From Candidatus Centipeda massiliensis (GTDB taxonomy: Bacteria > Bacillota > Negativicutes > Selenomonadales > Selenomonadaceae): a stretch of 64,000 bases of DNA. The notes under the pieces are model-generated. The model saw only the letters and a program-made list of their open reading frames with translations, searched no databases and was not told the origin of the DNA. The first letter of the stretch is position 1, and every line of letters begins with the position of its first letter. Position numbers and translations under genes: made by a program. The stretch lies in NCBI RefSeq assembly GCF_900290285.1, contig NZ_LT985756.1:368508-432507 (forward strand). The letters are read 5' to 3'. Shown piece by piece: positions 25,717-34,388 of the stretch.

Positions 25717-27318
25717 ATGGAATCGTCAAATTTCAACAATCCGGCGCTGCGGGATGCGCTGAGCCGGCTCGATCTGTCCCATCTTCCGGAGGCCGTCGCC
25801 ACCATCCAGGCGAATGACCCCGACATCAGCGGGGGGCGGGTGATCGCCCATGTCAAAAGCAACCAGCTGTTCACGGGGCAGTTCGAAAAATCAGATTTGG
25901 AGGCGTTCACAAAGATCTGGACACGGTACCGGAGAAACCCAAAAATGCCGCTGAAGCAGGATCTGATGCAGCAGTCCAAGGCAATGATCCGCAATTACCG
26001 CGGGGAGGTGTGCCCGATCGAGGTCATGCTTTACACCTCAAACCTTGCCGCCAATATGTTCATCAATCGTAAACTGTTGGATGAGGTCGCCGATGTCGTC
26101 TGCAGCATCGTGCGGGAAAAGGACGGCTTTCTTCGCTCCCTGAAGCATATCTTGCACGTGTGGAAATGGGAGCAGACCATCAATGTCTGTGAGATTGCGG
26201 CGGGCAAGCTCGGGGACGAGGAGCTTCTCCGCTACATCTATGACAACTTCCACTATCAGGAAGAAGTGAGCTATGGCTGTTTCTGCGCACTGATGGAGTC
26301 CCGGAACGAGCTGTTCGTCCCCGATATCCTCTCCATGGTGCACGACCTTACGGGAACGGATGCCGACAAGCAGATTGGGAACAAGTTCAAGGAAAAGTTC
26401 GGCGTCCATTTCCCGGAGTATCGGAAACGGCTGGACGGCAATATGTTTCGGGATGCCAAACCCTACGCCAAGGATCTCGTCCGCCGGATGCTCAACCCCG
26501 AGCGGAACGACAACCTGGCGGGACAGTATAAGAACGCCACCAACCAGGACGAGCAGAAATATCTGCTCCACATTGCGACCGAACGAGTCCTACATTTTGA
26601 CGGCAGCGGCAGCCCCTACGACGCGATCAATACACTGAAGCTCGCCGCCAACGAAGCCGTCAGCGAGCGGCTGTTCCGTTCCCTGGATTTGGGCGGAAAT
26701 CCAAAACAGCGTTCCCGGCGGATCACCACGGCCGTAATTGCCAACTACTTCGGCGCCATCAACTATCCCCCCGCCATTCAGGCGTTTTCCAAGGTGGATC
26801 CGACCCATGAATACTACGCCCCCATCCGCATGGCGCTGTTCTTTCAGGACAAGGTCAGCAGCGATGATGTGGTCGGAGACTTCCTGTCCGAAACGCGCCC
26901 CGACCAGATCAAGATGTACCTTGCCTGCTTCTTCAACCTTGGCGAACGGCTTCCCGCCGTCCGCGCTGCCACCGTCCGCTATCTCAGCACGGATCTGGAC
27001 GATGACCGCCTGTCTGCGGCGATCATGAACTACTACCAGCTCATCCAGAAGTACCGCCATCTGTATGACCCGCAGGTAGGGGAGCTGATTCAGGGCTGGT
27101 TCGGCTACGGGACGGCGTTCGGAACGATCCAGATCCGCCTGCAGGAGCAGAACACCTGCCTGAAGATCATCCAGACCATCATCGATGATTTCAACTACAA
27201 AAAATATGAGAACTTCCTCTATTTTGTCGCCGAGGAGGGCATGGAGTTCCAGCCGTCCGTCTGTAATCTGGCAAAAACAATTCTTCAGAACCTGAAGAGC
27301 ACTACCATAAAAGCGTAG
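25717..27318 (+). CDS. Alpha-helical hypothetical protein of the Hsp70 cassette
   Basis: 533 residues from the ATG at 25717 (TGGAG seven bases upstream; an in-frame ATG four codons earlier is less well placed). No signal peptide, membrane helix or nucleotide-binding motif. The sequence is helical throughout, with repeats suggestive of a HEAT- or TPR-like solenoid, for example VIANYFGAINYPPAIQAF and YLACFFNLGERLPAVRAA. It lies between the Hsp70 and STAND genes with gaps of 24 and 32 bases. A scaffold or target-recognition role is possible. I do not recognise the family. Confidence 0.72.
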   Translation: MESSNFNNPALRDALSRLDLSHLPEAVATIQANDPDISGGRVIAHVKSNQLFTGQFEKSDLEAFTKIWTRYRRNPKMPLKQDLMQQSKAMIRNYRGEVCPIEVMLYTSNLAANMFINRKLLDEVADVVCSIVREKDGFLRSLKHILHVWKWEQTINVCEIAAGKLGDEELLRYIYDNFHYQEEVSYGCFCALMESRNELFVPDILSMVHDLTGTDADKQIGNKFKEKFGVHFPEYRKRLDGNMFRDAKPYAKDLVRRMLNPERNDNLAGQYKNATNQDEQKYLLHIATERVLHFDGSGSPYDAINTLKLAANEAVSERLFRSLDLGGNPKQRSRRITTAVIANYFGAINYPPAIQAFSKVDPTHEYYAPIRMALFFQDKVSSDDVVGDFLSETRPDQIKMYLACFFNLGERLPAVRAATVRYLSTDLDDDRLSAAIMNYYQLIQKYRHLYDPQVGELIQGWFGYGTAFGTIQIRLQEQNTCLKIIQTIIDDFNYKKYENFLYFVAEEGMEFQPSVCNLAKTILQNLKSTTIKA

Positions 27319-27350
27319 AATTGGTTCCGGAGATACGGAAAGGAGGCTCC

Positions 27351-29906
27351 ATGGATTATATACAGAAGGGCATCTTGGATCGCATTCAGCGGCTGCACCA
27401 TAAAAATTCCCCCAATGTATACAGTACCATGTCACAATACTACCGCATCCTTTTTGAATATCATCTGTTTCTGATGTTCGCCTGCCTCTGGGATCGCAAG
27501 GAAAACGTCATCCCGCGCGAAATGCGGCTGGATATCACGAAAAAGATGAAGAAGCCCATCCTGGGAACAACCCTCTCCTACATCATGGAAATGGATCGGA
27601 TCGGGGAATCCGTGTTCCATATTGATGACGGCTATATTCAGACCATGTGCCGTTTTATCCATATCCGCAACACCTGTTTTGGACATACGGCGATCCTACC
27701 GAACGTGCAGGAGGGAAAGTACAAGGAGATCTGTGCGGATCTGGAACGCTGCTATAAATCCCTCCAGTCGTATGAGGACAAATTTTTCGGCAGCGAATGC
27801 GAGTTCCGTCTGCGTCAGATGCCGGACTCCGGCCAGCTGACGGTATTCCTCCCGGATCGTAATTATGAATATCGGGACGTAGATCCGCGCATTGCTGCGG
27901 AGTTCACCTGCGATGAGCTGTACTATTCCTGTGCGCAGGGGAATTTCTGCATCTCCCCGTTCATACTGGTGCAGGAACAGGGCGTGGACACCGGCAACTA
28001 TGAGATCTTCTGTTTCAGCGGCTACAAATTGGCGAGTGGAACCTTTGCGTACTATCTCATCTCGGAATTCAGGGACAACTACGAGTACTCTAAGAGTTTT
28101 CCCGATTTCTTCACCTCGTACAAGAAGACGAGCGAGCACACCATTTGCCGCTCCAACGGCGTGATTTCCAACCGATTCGACAACAATTACGATTATTTCA
28201 TCAATATTCCACCATTCACAGGCTATGTCACACAGATCTGGGACTTCCTAAAAAAGAACAAGTCAAACACCTGCCTCACGATCCGCGGCGGCGGCGGCAT
28301 CGGGAAAACAGCTCTGGTACACTTTATCTGTACCAAGTATCTGTTTGAATCCACCGCAGAGGAGCCGCTGTTCCGCTATGTCATCTTCTGCTCCGCAAAG
28401 GACAGGGAATTTCGCCTGGACAGCCGCACCGAGCGCGGCACCATCCGTACGATTGATCCCGGTCGGGCAATCGGCTCCTACCGTGACATCCTGCGCACCA
28501 TCAGTCGCGTGTTGGAGCTTTCCAAGGAGCCAGACAGTGACGACCATGTGCGGGAGATCGAGGAAGCCTTTTTGCAGGAAAAGGGCATCCTGCTGATCAT
28601 TGACGACTATGAAACGCTGTCCAATGAGGATAAGGCCGCATCTGTGGAGCTGATCAACCGCATGCAGATCGACCGGCACAAAGTGCTCATCACAACCAGA
28701 TCCCAATATCTGATCGGGTCGGCGTACGATGTCCGACAGATGGATGAAGATCAGATCATTGCATTCATGACCAAGCGTTTTGAAAAACTGTTGGAAAGCA
28801 ACCCCCGCTCAGATGCCTGCGAACGCTTCCGCGAATTCCAAGCGGGAGAAAACCGACATAAAATTTTTGCACTGACGCAGGGGCTTCCCCTGCTCGCCAT
28901 TCAATTTGTCACGCTGCTGCAGCTGAACGGCTTTTCCTCAAAAATCCTGCAAAAGGACTGGAAGGAGAACGCAGAGGATTTTCTGCTGGGAAGACTGTAC
29001 AGCTATTTCCACACATTCACCTCCAAGCTGCTCTTCCTCATCATCGCCTTCTTTGTCAAATATGGTCAGAACAGCATCTCATTGGATGTGCTGGAGATCT
29101 TCTATAAGCTGTACTGTGCACGTTTTGATCAGGTTGATGTGGATTTTCAGCAGGATTTGAATGAGCTGAAGAATCTGAGCATCATCCGCGTTGAGAGTGA
29201 CTATATCCAAATTAGCAGCAATATCTCCGCGTTTATTCTGGATCAGTGCATACAGAGTTTTCACGAGGAGTATGCGGACGCGAACACCTTTGACGAAAAA
29301 CTGTTCAAGGTCACGGCGCAGGAAGGCGTGGAGCAGGGTATACTGGACTATGCTCTTGTGCAGAATGCAGACCTTGACATTCACATGGTCAACCTCTTCG
29401 CGCTGGAAAATGTGTTGAAATACACGAAGGAATACCGCTTCCAACTGCTGGATATCTTTCTGCAGCAATGTAAAAAAACGAGTGACATGAACGGCATTCG
29501 GGATGTGTATGCACGTGGGAAGAAGTACTTCCCCATCGATCAGGAATATGCAGCCCTGTTCAGAAATTACGGCGTCGAAGCAGAGCAACCGAATGCAGAT
29601 ACCGCCCACATTTCTCCCTTGATCTCACTGGAGAAAGAATTCGAACAGATTCGGGACGATGCCGATGCACTCCTCGGAAACCGCTCCAACACACGTGCGT
29701 ACATCAACGAGCAGATCCAGAAACTGCGGGAGCGGATTGGTATCCTCTGCAATGTGAAACTGAAGGAGGCATTGCACAGCTTTTCGGCGGAGGATCAGAT
29801 GTATGCGAGGAACATCCATGAACTGATCCTGGAAATCAGCCAGACAAAGCAGCTGGACTGCCGCAACAACGAATCGTACAAGTACCTGCTTTCCCTGCTG
29901 TCATAG
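27351..29906 (+). CDS. STAND (NB-ARC-like) NTPase with HEPN-like N-terminal domain
   Basis: 851 residues from the ATG at 27351 (AAAGGAGG upstream). The N-terminal 120 residues are helical and contain R106-N107-TCFG-H112, which fits the R-N-x(4)-H / RX4-6H signature of HEPN ribonucleases. The STAND ATPase follows: P-loop GGGGIGKT (313-320), Walker B LLIIDD (414-419), sensor VLITTRS, and GLPLLA as the GxP motif of the winged-helix region. The last 300 residues are helical and probably sense the trigger. STAND proteins oligomerise when triggered and activate a toxic effector, as in Avs and NLRs. It is the last gene of the cassette. The HEPN call is from the motif alone. Confidence 0.82.
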   Translation: MDYIQKGILDRIQRLHHKNSPNVYSTMSQYYRILFEYHLFLMFACLWDRKENVIPREMRLDITKKMKKPILGTTLSYIMEMDRIGESVFHIDDGYIQTMCRFIHIRNTCFGHTAILPNVQEGKYKEICADLERCYKSLQSYEDKFFGSECEFRLRQMPDSGQLTVFLPDRNYEYRDVDPRIAAEFTCDELYYSCAQGNFCISPFILVQEQGVDTGNYEIFCFSGYKLASGTFAYYLISEFRDNYEYSKSFPDFFTSYKKTSEHTICRSNGVISNRFDNNYDYFINIPPFTGYVTQIWDFLKKNKSNTCLTIRGGGGIGKTALVHFICTKYLFESTAEEPLFRYVIFCSAKDREFRLDSRTERGTIRTIDPGRAIGSYRDILRTISRVLELSKEPDSDDHVREIEEAFLQEKGILLIIDDYETLSNEDKAASVELINRMQIDRHKVLITTRSQYLIGSAYDVRQMDEDQIIAFMTKRFEKLLESNPRSDACERFREFQAGENRHKIFALTQGLPLLAIQFVTLLQLNGFSSKILQKDWKENAEDFLLGRLYSYFHTFTSKLLFLIIAFFVKYGQNSISLDVLEIFYKLYCARFDQVDVDFQQDLNELKNLSIIRVESDYIQISSNISAFILDQCIQSFHEEYADANTFDEKLFKVTAQEGVEQGILDYALVQNADLDIHMVNLFALENVLKYTKEYRFQLLDIFLQQCKKTSDMNGIRDVYARGKKYFPIDQEYAALFRNYGVEAEQPNADTAHISPLISLEKEFEQIRDDADALLGNRSNTRAYINEQIQKLRERIGILCNVKLKEALHSFSAEDQMYARNIHELILEISQTKQLDCRNNESYKYLLSLLS

Positions 29907-29962
29907 TCCCTCTAGGCGGCAAAGAGCACAGAGGAGGATACGGCACTTGGCAGCACCCCTGC

Positions 29963-30136
29963 TCAGGAATCGAACTCCTCCGCCGCCCCTGCGATATCGA
30001 TCACGAACCGCTCGTGCTGCAAGCACAGCCTTCCCCTGCATCGTGCGCCGCAGCTCCTCGACGAGCTCCACCACACCTCATAGCGCAGCGCATCAAAACG
30101 CCGTGTCAGCTCTGCGACAATCGTATCAATATCCAT
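29963..30136 (-). CDS. Small hypothetical ORF, possibly a frameshifted remnant
   Basis: 57 codons from an ATG with GAGGGA six bases upstream. The first 20 residues (MDIDTIVAELTRRFDALRYE) look like a real helical start. The rest is Arg/Cys/Ser-rich and less natural. In a shifted frame the same DNA reads VVELVEELRRTMQGKAVLAA, which looks more protein-like, so a 2-base insertion near 30070 may have broken it. The frame points against the Hsp70 cassette. Function unknown. Confidence 0.3.
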   Translation of the reverse strand: MDIDTIVAELTRRFDALRYEVWWSSSRSCGARCRGRLCLQHERFVIDIAGAAEEFDS

Positions 30137-30266
30137 ATAGCATCCCTCACAAAAACAGCGTTTCCTGTATCCATACTTGTCATGCAAAATAAATCCTGCT
30201 ACAATACAAACAGAAAGAAGCATCCTATGACGGCATCTTTCTAGAATAAACGTTCATTTTTCAAGC

Positions 30267-30302
30267 AACCGCTCATTTATCGGAATGGGCGGTTACTTTT
30301 TT
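30267..30302 (+). terminator. Terminator downstream of the Hsp70 cassette
   Basis: AACCGCTCAT and ATGGGCGGTT arms (one G-T pair) with an eight-base loop, followed by ACTTTTTTCC. It lies 360 bases after the STAND gene and is the first clear stop signal in that direction. Confidence 0.5.
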
Positions 30303-30337
30303 CCTATCGTTCATTATAAAATGAAGTTGAACAGCTA

Positions 30338-30498
30338 AGGAATCACTGATAAAACAGTCCTGCAGATTGACGTAGATTTTTCGTCCGAACAAGGAGGCAA
30401 ACCGGACGCATAGCAGGGGCTATGTGGAGGATTCTAGGGCACAGTGCGGGCAAAAAAGATGAGTCAAGAGGCACAAGCTGAATTTATCAGTGCTTCCT
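30338..30498. mobile_element. MITE-like inverted-repeat element, copy 2
   Basis: About 161 bp from AGGAATCACTGATAAAA to TTTATCAGTGCTTCCT, in the opposite direction to copy 1 at 19794, so that the two bracket the Hsp70 cassette. The right end touches TTAATAAAGTG, exactly where similarity between the two aldolase loci begins, so insertion took place at the upstream edge of the duplicated copy. Confidence 0.75.
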
Positions 30499-30610
30499 TA
30501 ATAAAGTGTACGATTATAATTGATTTTATCTCTCAGTCGCGTTATAATAAGTGCAGGAATCAAAGGGGAACTTCCCCTCTCATGTTTTCATACAATAGGA
30601 GGTATGTCCA

Positions 30611-31365
30611 ACGAATCAGGAACAACTCAAACGTATGACCAGCGACAAAGGTTTCATCGCCGCACTTGACCAGAGCGGCGGCTCCACGCCGAAAGCGCTC
30701 AAGGCGTACGGCGAGGAGGAGATGTTCACGCGTGTCCACGAGATGCGCACGCGTATCATCAAAAGCCCCTCCTTCGACAAGAGTGAGATCCTCGCGGCAA
30801 TCCTCTTCGAGAACACCATGGATCGCAAGATCGACAGCCTCTTTTCCGCAGATTTCCTCTGGGAAAAGAAGGGCATCGTCCCCATCCTCAAGGTCGACAA
30901 GGGACTCGCGGACGAAAAGGACGGCGTGCAGCTCATGAAGCCCATCCCTGGGCTTGACGCACTGCTCGACCGCGCCAACGAGCGCCACATCTTCGGCACG
31001 AAGATGCGCTCCGTCACATCCACTGCCCCGATAAGGCAAAGGCAGAGGAGATCATGCTCGGCTGCATGAAGGAGCACCTCGCAAAGCTGCCCGCCGATGC
31101 CAAGATCATGTTCAAAGTCACCATCCCGACCGTCGACAACCTCTACGCAGAGATCATGAAGGACAGCCACGTCGTCCGCGTCGTCGCGCTCAGCGGCGGC
31201 TACACCATGGACGATGCGAACGAAAAACTCGCACGCAACCACGGCCTCATCGCCAGCTTCTCCCGCGCCCTCACGCAGGATCTGCGCTTCTCGCAGAGCG
31301 ACGATGAATTCAACGCCGTCCTCAAGAAGGCAATCGACAGCATCTACAGAGCCTCCATCACCTGA
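30611..31365 (+). pseudogene. Decayed second copy of class I fructose-bisphosphate aldolase
   Basis: Very close to the gene at 13793-14680, including promoter (TTGATT-17-TATAAT), AGGAGG site and terminator. Three lesions are visible. The start codon is ACG (30611-30613) in place of ATG. An in-frame deletion removed 24 bases (eight codons, VDESAYNG). A 109-base deletion after ATGCGCTCCGTCA, corresponding to about 14223-14332 in the intact copy, shifts the frame and removes the middle of the barrel. A GTG or later ATG could yield only a fragment. The second part (31054-31365) is open in its original frame. It is not functional as aldolase. Confidence 0.9.
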
Positions 31366-31409
31366 TGAGCCCCTAACGGTGCCGTCGTTTCCCCCATATT
31401 CTCACGAAC

Positions 31410-31444
31410 AAATCCCCCGCCGCACGCACCGTGCGACGGGGGAT
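31410..31444 (+). terminator. Terminator of the aldolase pseudogene
   Basis: AATCCCCCGCCGCACG and CGTGCGACGGGGGATT-like arms, the counterpart of the terminator at 14720-14758. Confidence 0.55.
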
Positions 31445-31490
31445 TTGTTGTGTGTGTTTTCATTCCCCAAGCAAAACAGGAACGACACGT

Positions 31491-31590
31491 AATGGACAAA
31501 AATGCGGAATCCGCAAAAATGTCACACAGAACGTTGATAATCCTTTTGATGTCAGTTATAATGCAAATGGACAAAAATGCGGAATCCGCA
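31491..31590. promoter_or_regulatory. Direct repeats with nested palindrome upstream of DUF4143 gene 1
   Basis: A 25-base sequence occurs twice (31491-31515 and 31566-31590, start to start 75 bases). Each holds TGCGG-AAT-CCGCA; in the second copy the arms extend to 10 bases (AAAAATGCGG / CCGCATTTTT). Between them, GTCAGTTATAATGCA (31551-31565) is a half-site like the palindromes upstream of DUF4143 gene 2. A -10-like TATAAT is contained in that half-site. This looks like a regulated promoter. Confidence 0.5.
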
Positions 31591-31613
31591 TTTTTGTATC
31601 ATAAAAGACGAGG

Positions 31614-32876
31614 ATGATGGATGTGGAAATTCGCAGAGACACCTACCTGAACAAACTGATTTCCAAGCGTCACAACAGTCTGATTAAGGTTGTTACCGGT
31701 GTTCGCAGATGCGGCAAGTCCTATCTGCTCTTTGAACTGTTCAGGGAACATCTTAGGAATGATCACGTTCCGAACGACCACATCATAGAGATGGCGTTTG
31801 ATGCTTACGAGAATAAAAAGTATCAGGATGCGGAGGTATTCTTCCCTTATCTGACCGAGCGGCTCAGCGATCAGGATCAATATTATGTTCTGTTGGACGA
31901 AGTGCAGCTGCTCGGAGATTTTGAATCCATTCTGAACAGTCTCGTGCGCAGAAAGAATGTCGATGTCTATGTGACCGGCAGCAATGCAAAGTTTCTTTCA
32001 AAAGACATCATTACAGAGTTTCGCGGGCGCGGCGATGAAGTGCATATGTATCCCCTGACATTCGCGGAGTTCATGTCCGTGTACGGGGGAGAAAAGGCTG
32101 ACGGATGGCGCGATTATGTACTCTACGGCGGACTCCCTCTGGTGCTTAGTTTTGCCGCGCCGGATCAGAAGGGAGACTTCCTGAAATCCCTATTCGAGGA
32201 GACATATCTCTCCGATATTATCGGCAGAAATAATATCAGAAACAAAGCCGAGCTGGAAGAGCTGCTGAATATCCTTTCTTCTGCAATAGGTTCTCTGACC
32301 AATCCGAGCAAGCTGTCCGCAACCTTTAAGAGCGTAAAGGGCAAGGCGATCAGCAAGACAACGATCAAACGCTATATTGATTACCTTGAGGACGCATTCC
32401 TGATCGACAGTGCAATTCGGTATGATATAAAAGGGAAGAAACATATCGATACACCATCGAAATACTACTTCACCGATCTTGGGATTAGAAATGCCATGTT
32501 GAATTTCAGACAGGTCGAAGAGACACACGCTATGGAGAACATCATCTTTAACGAGCTGAAGGTCAGGGGCTATAACGTCGATGTCGGCGTTGTTGTGATG
32601 AACGAAACAGACAAGACCGGAAAAAAGGTCAGAAAACAGCTGGAGATCGATTTTGTCTGCAACAAGGGTTCCAAACGGTACTATATCCAGTCGGCGTTCG
32701 CTATGCCGGATGAAAAGAAAATGCAGCAGGAACAGCGCTCTCTGACGAGTACAGGGGACGGCTTCAAGAAGATTATCATCACAAAGGATGCCATTGCACC
32801 CCTTTACAATGAGTCAGGCGTATTGGTGATGAGTGTTTACGACTTCCTGTTGAATCCGAACAGCATGGATCTATAG
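31614..32876 (+). CDS. AAA_14/DUF4143 ATPase, gene 1
   Basis: 420 residues. N-terminal AAA_14 ATPase: P-loop GVRRCGKSYLLFEL (near residue 28), Walker B YYVLLDEVQLLGDFES, sensor VYVTGSNAKFLS, then the GRGDEVHMYPLTFAEF block. The C-terminal DUF4143 part includes PSKYYFTDLGIRNAMLNF and ends with a PD-(D/E)XK-like QLEIDFVCNKGSKRYYIQ (D-x(n)-Q/E..Q), as usual in the family. Such proteins are abundant in anaerobes and in prophages, with no firmly assigned role; DNA-related or toxin-like functions have been proposed. The unusual promoter repeats suggest regulation by its own product. Its relative at 33076 shares the layout but is clearly diverged. Confidence 0.88.
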   Translation: MMDVEIRRDTYLNKLISKRHNSLIKVVTGVRRCGKSYLLFELFREHLRNDHVPNDHIIEMAFDAYENKKYQDAEVFFPYLTERLSDQDQYYVLLDEVQLLGDFESILNSLVRRKNVDVYVTGSNAKFLSKDIITEFRGRGDEVHMYPLTFAEFMSVYGGEKADGWRDYVLYGGLPLVLSFAAPDQKGDFLKSLFEETYLSDIIGRNNIRNKAELEELLNILSSAIGSLTNPSKLSATFKSVKGKAISKTTIKRYIDYLEDAFLIDSAIRYDIKGKKHIDTPSKYYFTDLGIRNAMLNFRQVEETHAMENIIFNELKVRGYNVDVGVVVMNETDKTGKKVRKQLEIDFVCNKGSKRYYIQSAFAMPDEKKMQQEQRSLTSTGDGFKKIIITKDAIAPLYNESGVLVMSVYDFLLNPNSMDL

Positions 32877-32890
32877 GTCGTTTCAAAAAA

Positions 32891-32930
32891 GCAATCCCCC
32901 GCTGCACGCACTGTGCGACGGGGGATTTCC
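32891..32930 (+). terminator. Terminator of DUF4143 gene 1
   Basis: AATCCCCCGCTGCACG and GTGCGACGGGGGATT arms followed by TCCTGTG; same family as the aldolase terminators. Confidence 0.5.
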
Positions 32931-32942
32931 TGTGTGCATTTC

Positions 32943-33034
32943 GTCAGATACAACTGACAGATTTTTAGTTTCGCCTATTTTGTCAGTTATAACTGACAAA
33001 AATTTATTTTCGCCTTGTATGTCAGTTACAGATG
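32943..33034. promoter_or_regulatory. Three TGTCAGTT-type operator sites before DUF4143 gene 2
   Basis: A perfect 18-base palindrome TGTCAGTTATAACTGACA (32981-32998) lies between a degenerate copy GTCAGATACAACTGAC (32943-32958) and a half copy TGTCAGTTACAGATG (33020-33034). Spacing is about 38-39 bases between sites. A related half-site is in the promoter of DUF4143 gene 1. Confidence 0.55.
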
Positions 33035-33075
33035 GTCTAAAATAATCATATCAACAAAACAAAGAAGGTGATCTG

Positions 33076-34278
33076 ATGATTCCACGCAAACACTACATTG
33101 ATCGAATCCGCCCCTTCATCGATAAGGACATCGTCAAAGTCCTCACGGGCTTTCGCCGCTCGGGAAAATCCGTCATGCTCGAACTGATTCAGCAGGAACT
33201 GCGTGCGCAGGGCGTACAGGCAGCGCAGATCATCGCGTTCAACTTCGAGTCCTTCAGTAACGCAGCATATCTGACCGCCGCCGCGCTCTACGAGGAGCTG
33301 ACGCGCCGCATCGCGGAGACGGCAGGAAAGGTCTACCTCTTTTTCGACGAGATTCAGGAAGTCGCGGAATGGGAGCGCTGCATCAACTCCTGCCGCGTCG
33401 ATTTTGACTGCGACATCTACATCACCGGCTCGAATGCCAAACTGCTCTCAGGCGAGCTTGCCACCTATCTCGGCGGGCGCTGCGTCGAGTTCGTTATCTA
33501 TCCGTTTTCCTTTGCCGAGTACATCGAGAGCAGGCCGGCGCAGGACACAGCATCTGCATTTCGCGCCTACATCGAGAGCGGCGGTATGCCCTTCCTCGCA
33601 AATTTTGCCAACACGCAGGAATCCGCGCGGCAATATCTGCGCGACATCTACAGCTCCGTCGTACTGAAGGACATCGTGAAGCGCAGCAGCATACGCGACG
33701 TCGACCTCCTCGAGCGCATCATTACCTACGTCATGGCAAACGTCGGTCACACATTCAGCGCGCGCAGCATCGCAAACTATTTCAAAAGCGAGCAGCGAAA
33801 GGTCGCCCCCGAGACTATTCTGAACTATATCCGCGCCGCCTGCGATGCCTATCTTTTTTACAAAATCAGCCGCGAGGACATCGTCGGGAAAAAACTCCTC
33901 TCCGTCAACGAGAAATACTACATCGTCGATCACGGACTCAGAGAGGCAGTCTACGGTAGCAATACGAGAGACATGGATCAACTGCTTGAGAACATCGTCT
34001 GCATGGAGCTCCTGCGGCGCGGTTGGCACGTCACCGTCGGCAAATCCGGTGAGCGCGAGATCGACTTCATCGCCACCAAAAGTGACAGGCGCATCTACAT
34101 CCAAGTCACCTATCTGCTCGCCACAGAGGAAACCATCGCGCGCGAGTTCGGCGCGCTGGGGAGCGTACGCGACAACTATCCGAAATACGTCCTCTCCATG
34201 GACGAATTCAACCGCAGCCGCAGCGGCATCCTCCACCGCAATATCCGCGATTTTCTGCTCGATGAGGAGTGGGGGTAA
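33076..34278 (+). CDS. AAA_14/DUF4143 ATPase, gene 2
   Basis: 400 residues; GAAGGTGA ribosome binding site. P-loop TGFRRSGKSVMLELI near residue 23, Walker B YLFFDEIQEVAEWE, sensor IYITGSNAKLLSGELA and the family block GRCVEFVIYPFSFAEYIESR. The DUF4143 region follows (EKYYIVDHGLREAVYG), and the end holds REIDFIATKSDRRIYIQV, the PD-(D/E)XK-like D-(I/V)..-x-Q pattern. It resembles gene 1 in order and length, but identity is low to moderate, so it is an older paralogue or independent acquisition. It lies 198 bases after gene 1 with its own operator array. Confidence 0.88.
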   Translation: MIPRKHYIDRIRPFIDKDIVKVLTGFRRSGKSVMLELIQQELRAQGVQAAQIIAFNFESFSNAAYLTAAALYEELTRRIAETAGKVYLFFDEIQEVAEWERCINSCRVDFDCDIYITGSNAKLLSGELATYLGGRCVEFVIYPFSFAEYIESRPAQDTASAFRAYIESGGMPFLANFANTQESARQYLRDIYSSVVLKDIVKRSSIRDVDLLERIITYVMANVGHTFSARSIANYFKSEQRKVAPETILNYIRAACDAYLFYKISREDIVGKKLLSVNEKYYIVDHGLREAVYGSNTRDMDQLLENIVCMELLRRGWHVTVGKSGEREIDFIATKSDRRIYIQVTYLLATEETIAREFGALGSVRDNYPKYVLSMDEFNRSRSGILHRNIRDFLLDEEWG

Positions 34279-34388
34279 ATGCCTGCAGCAGAGGCAATCG
34301 TTTATTTTTCAAACAAACGATTGCCTTAATAAGAAAAAGATAGTATGATATACAATAAATTATAACAGTTTAATGGGTGGTGATTTTC

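Noticed and set aside
32891..32930. CCCCCG..CGGGGG hairpins at 12617, 14725, 31410 and 32891 considered as CRISPR-like or REP repeats
   Set aside because: Each lies just after a gene and is followed by a T-rich run; they are better read as related terminators.
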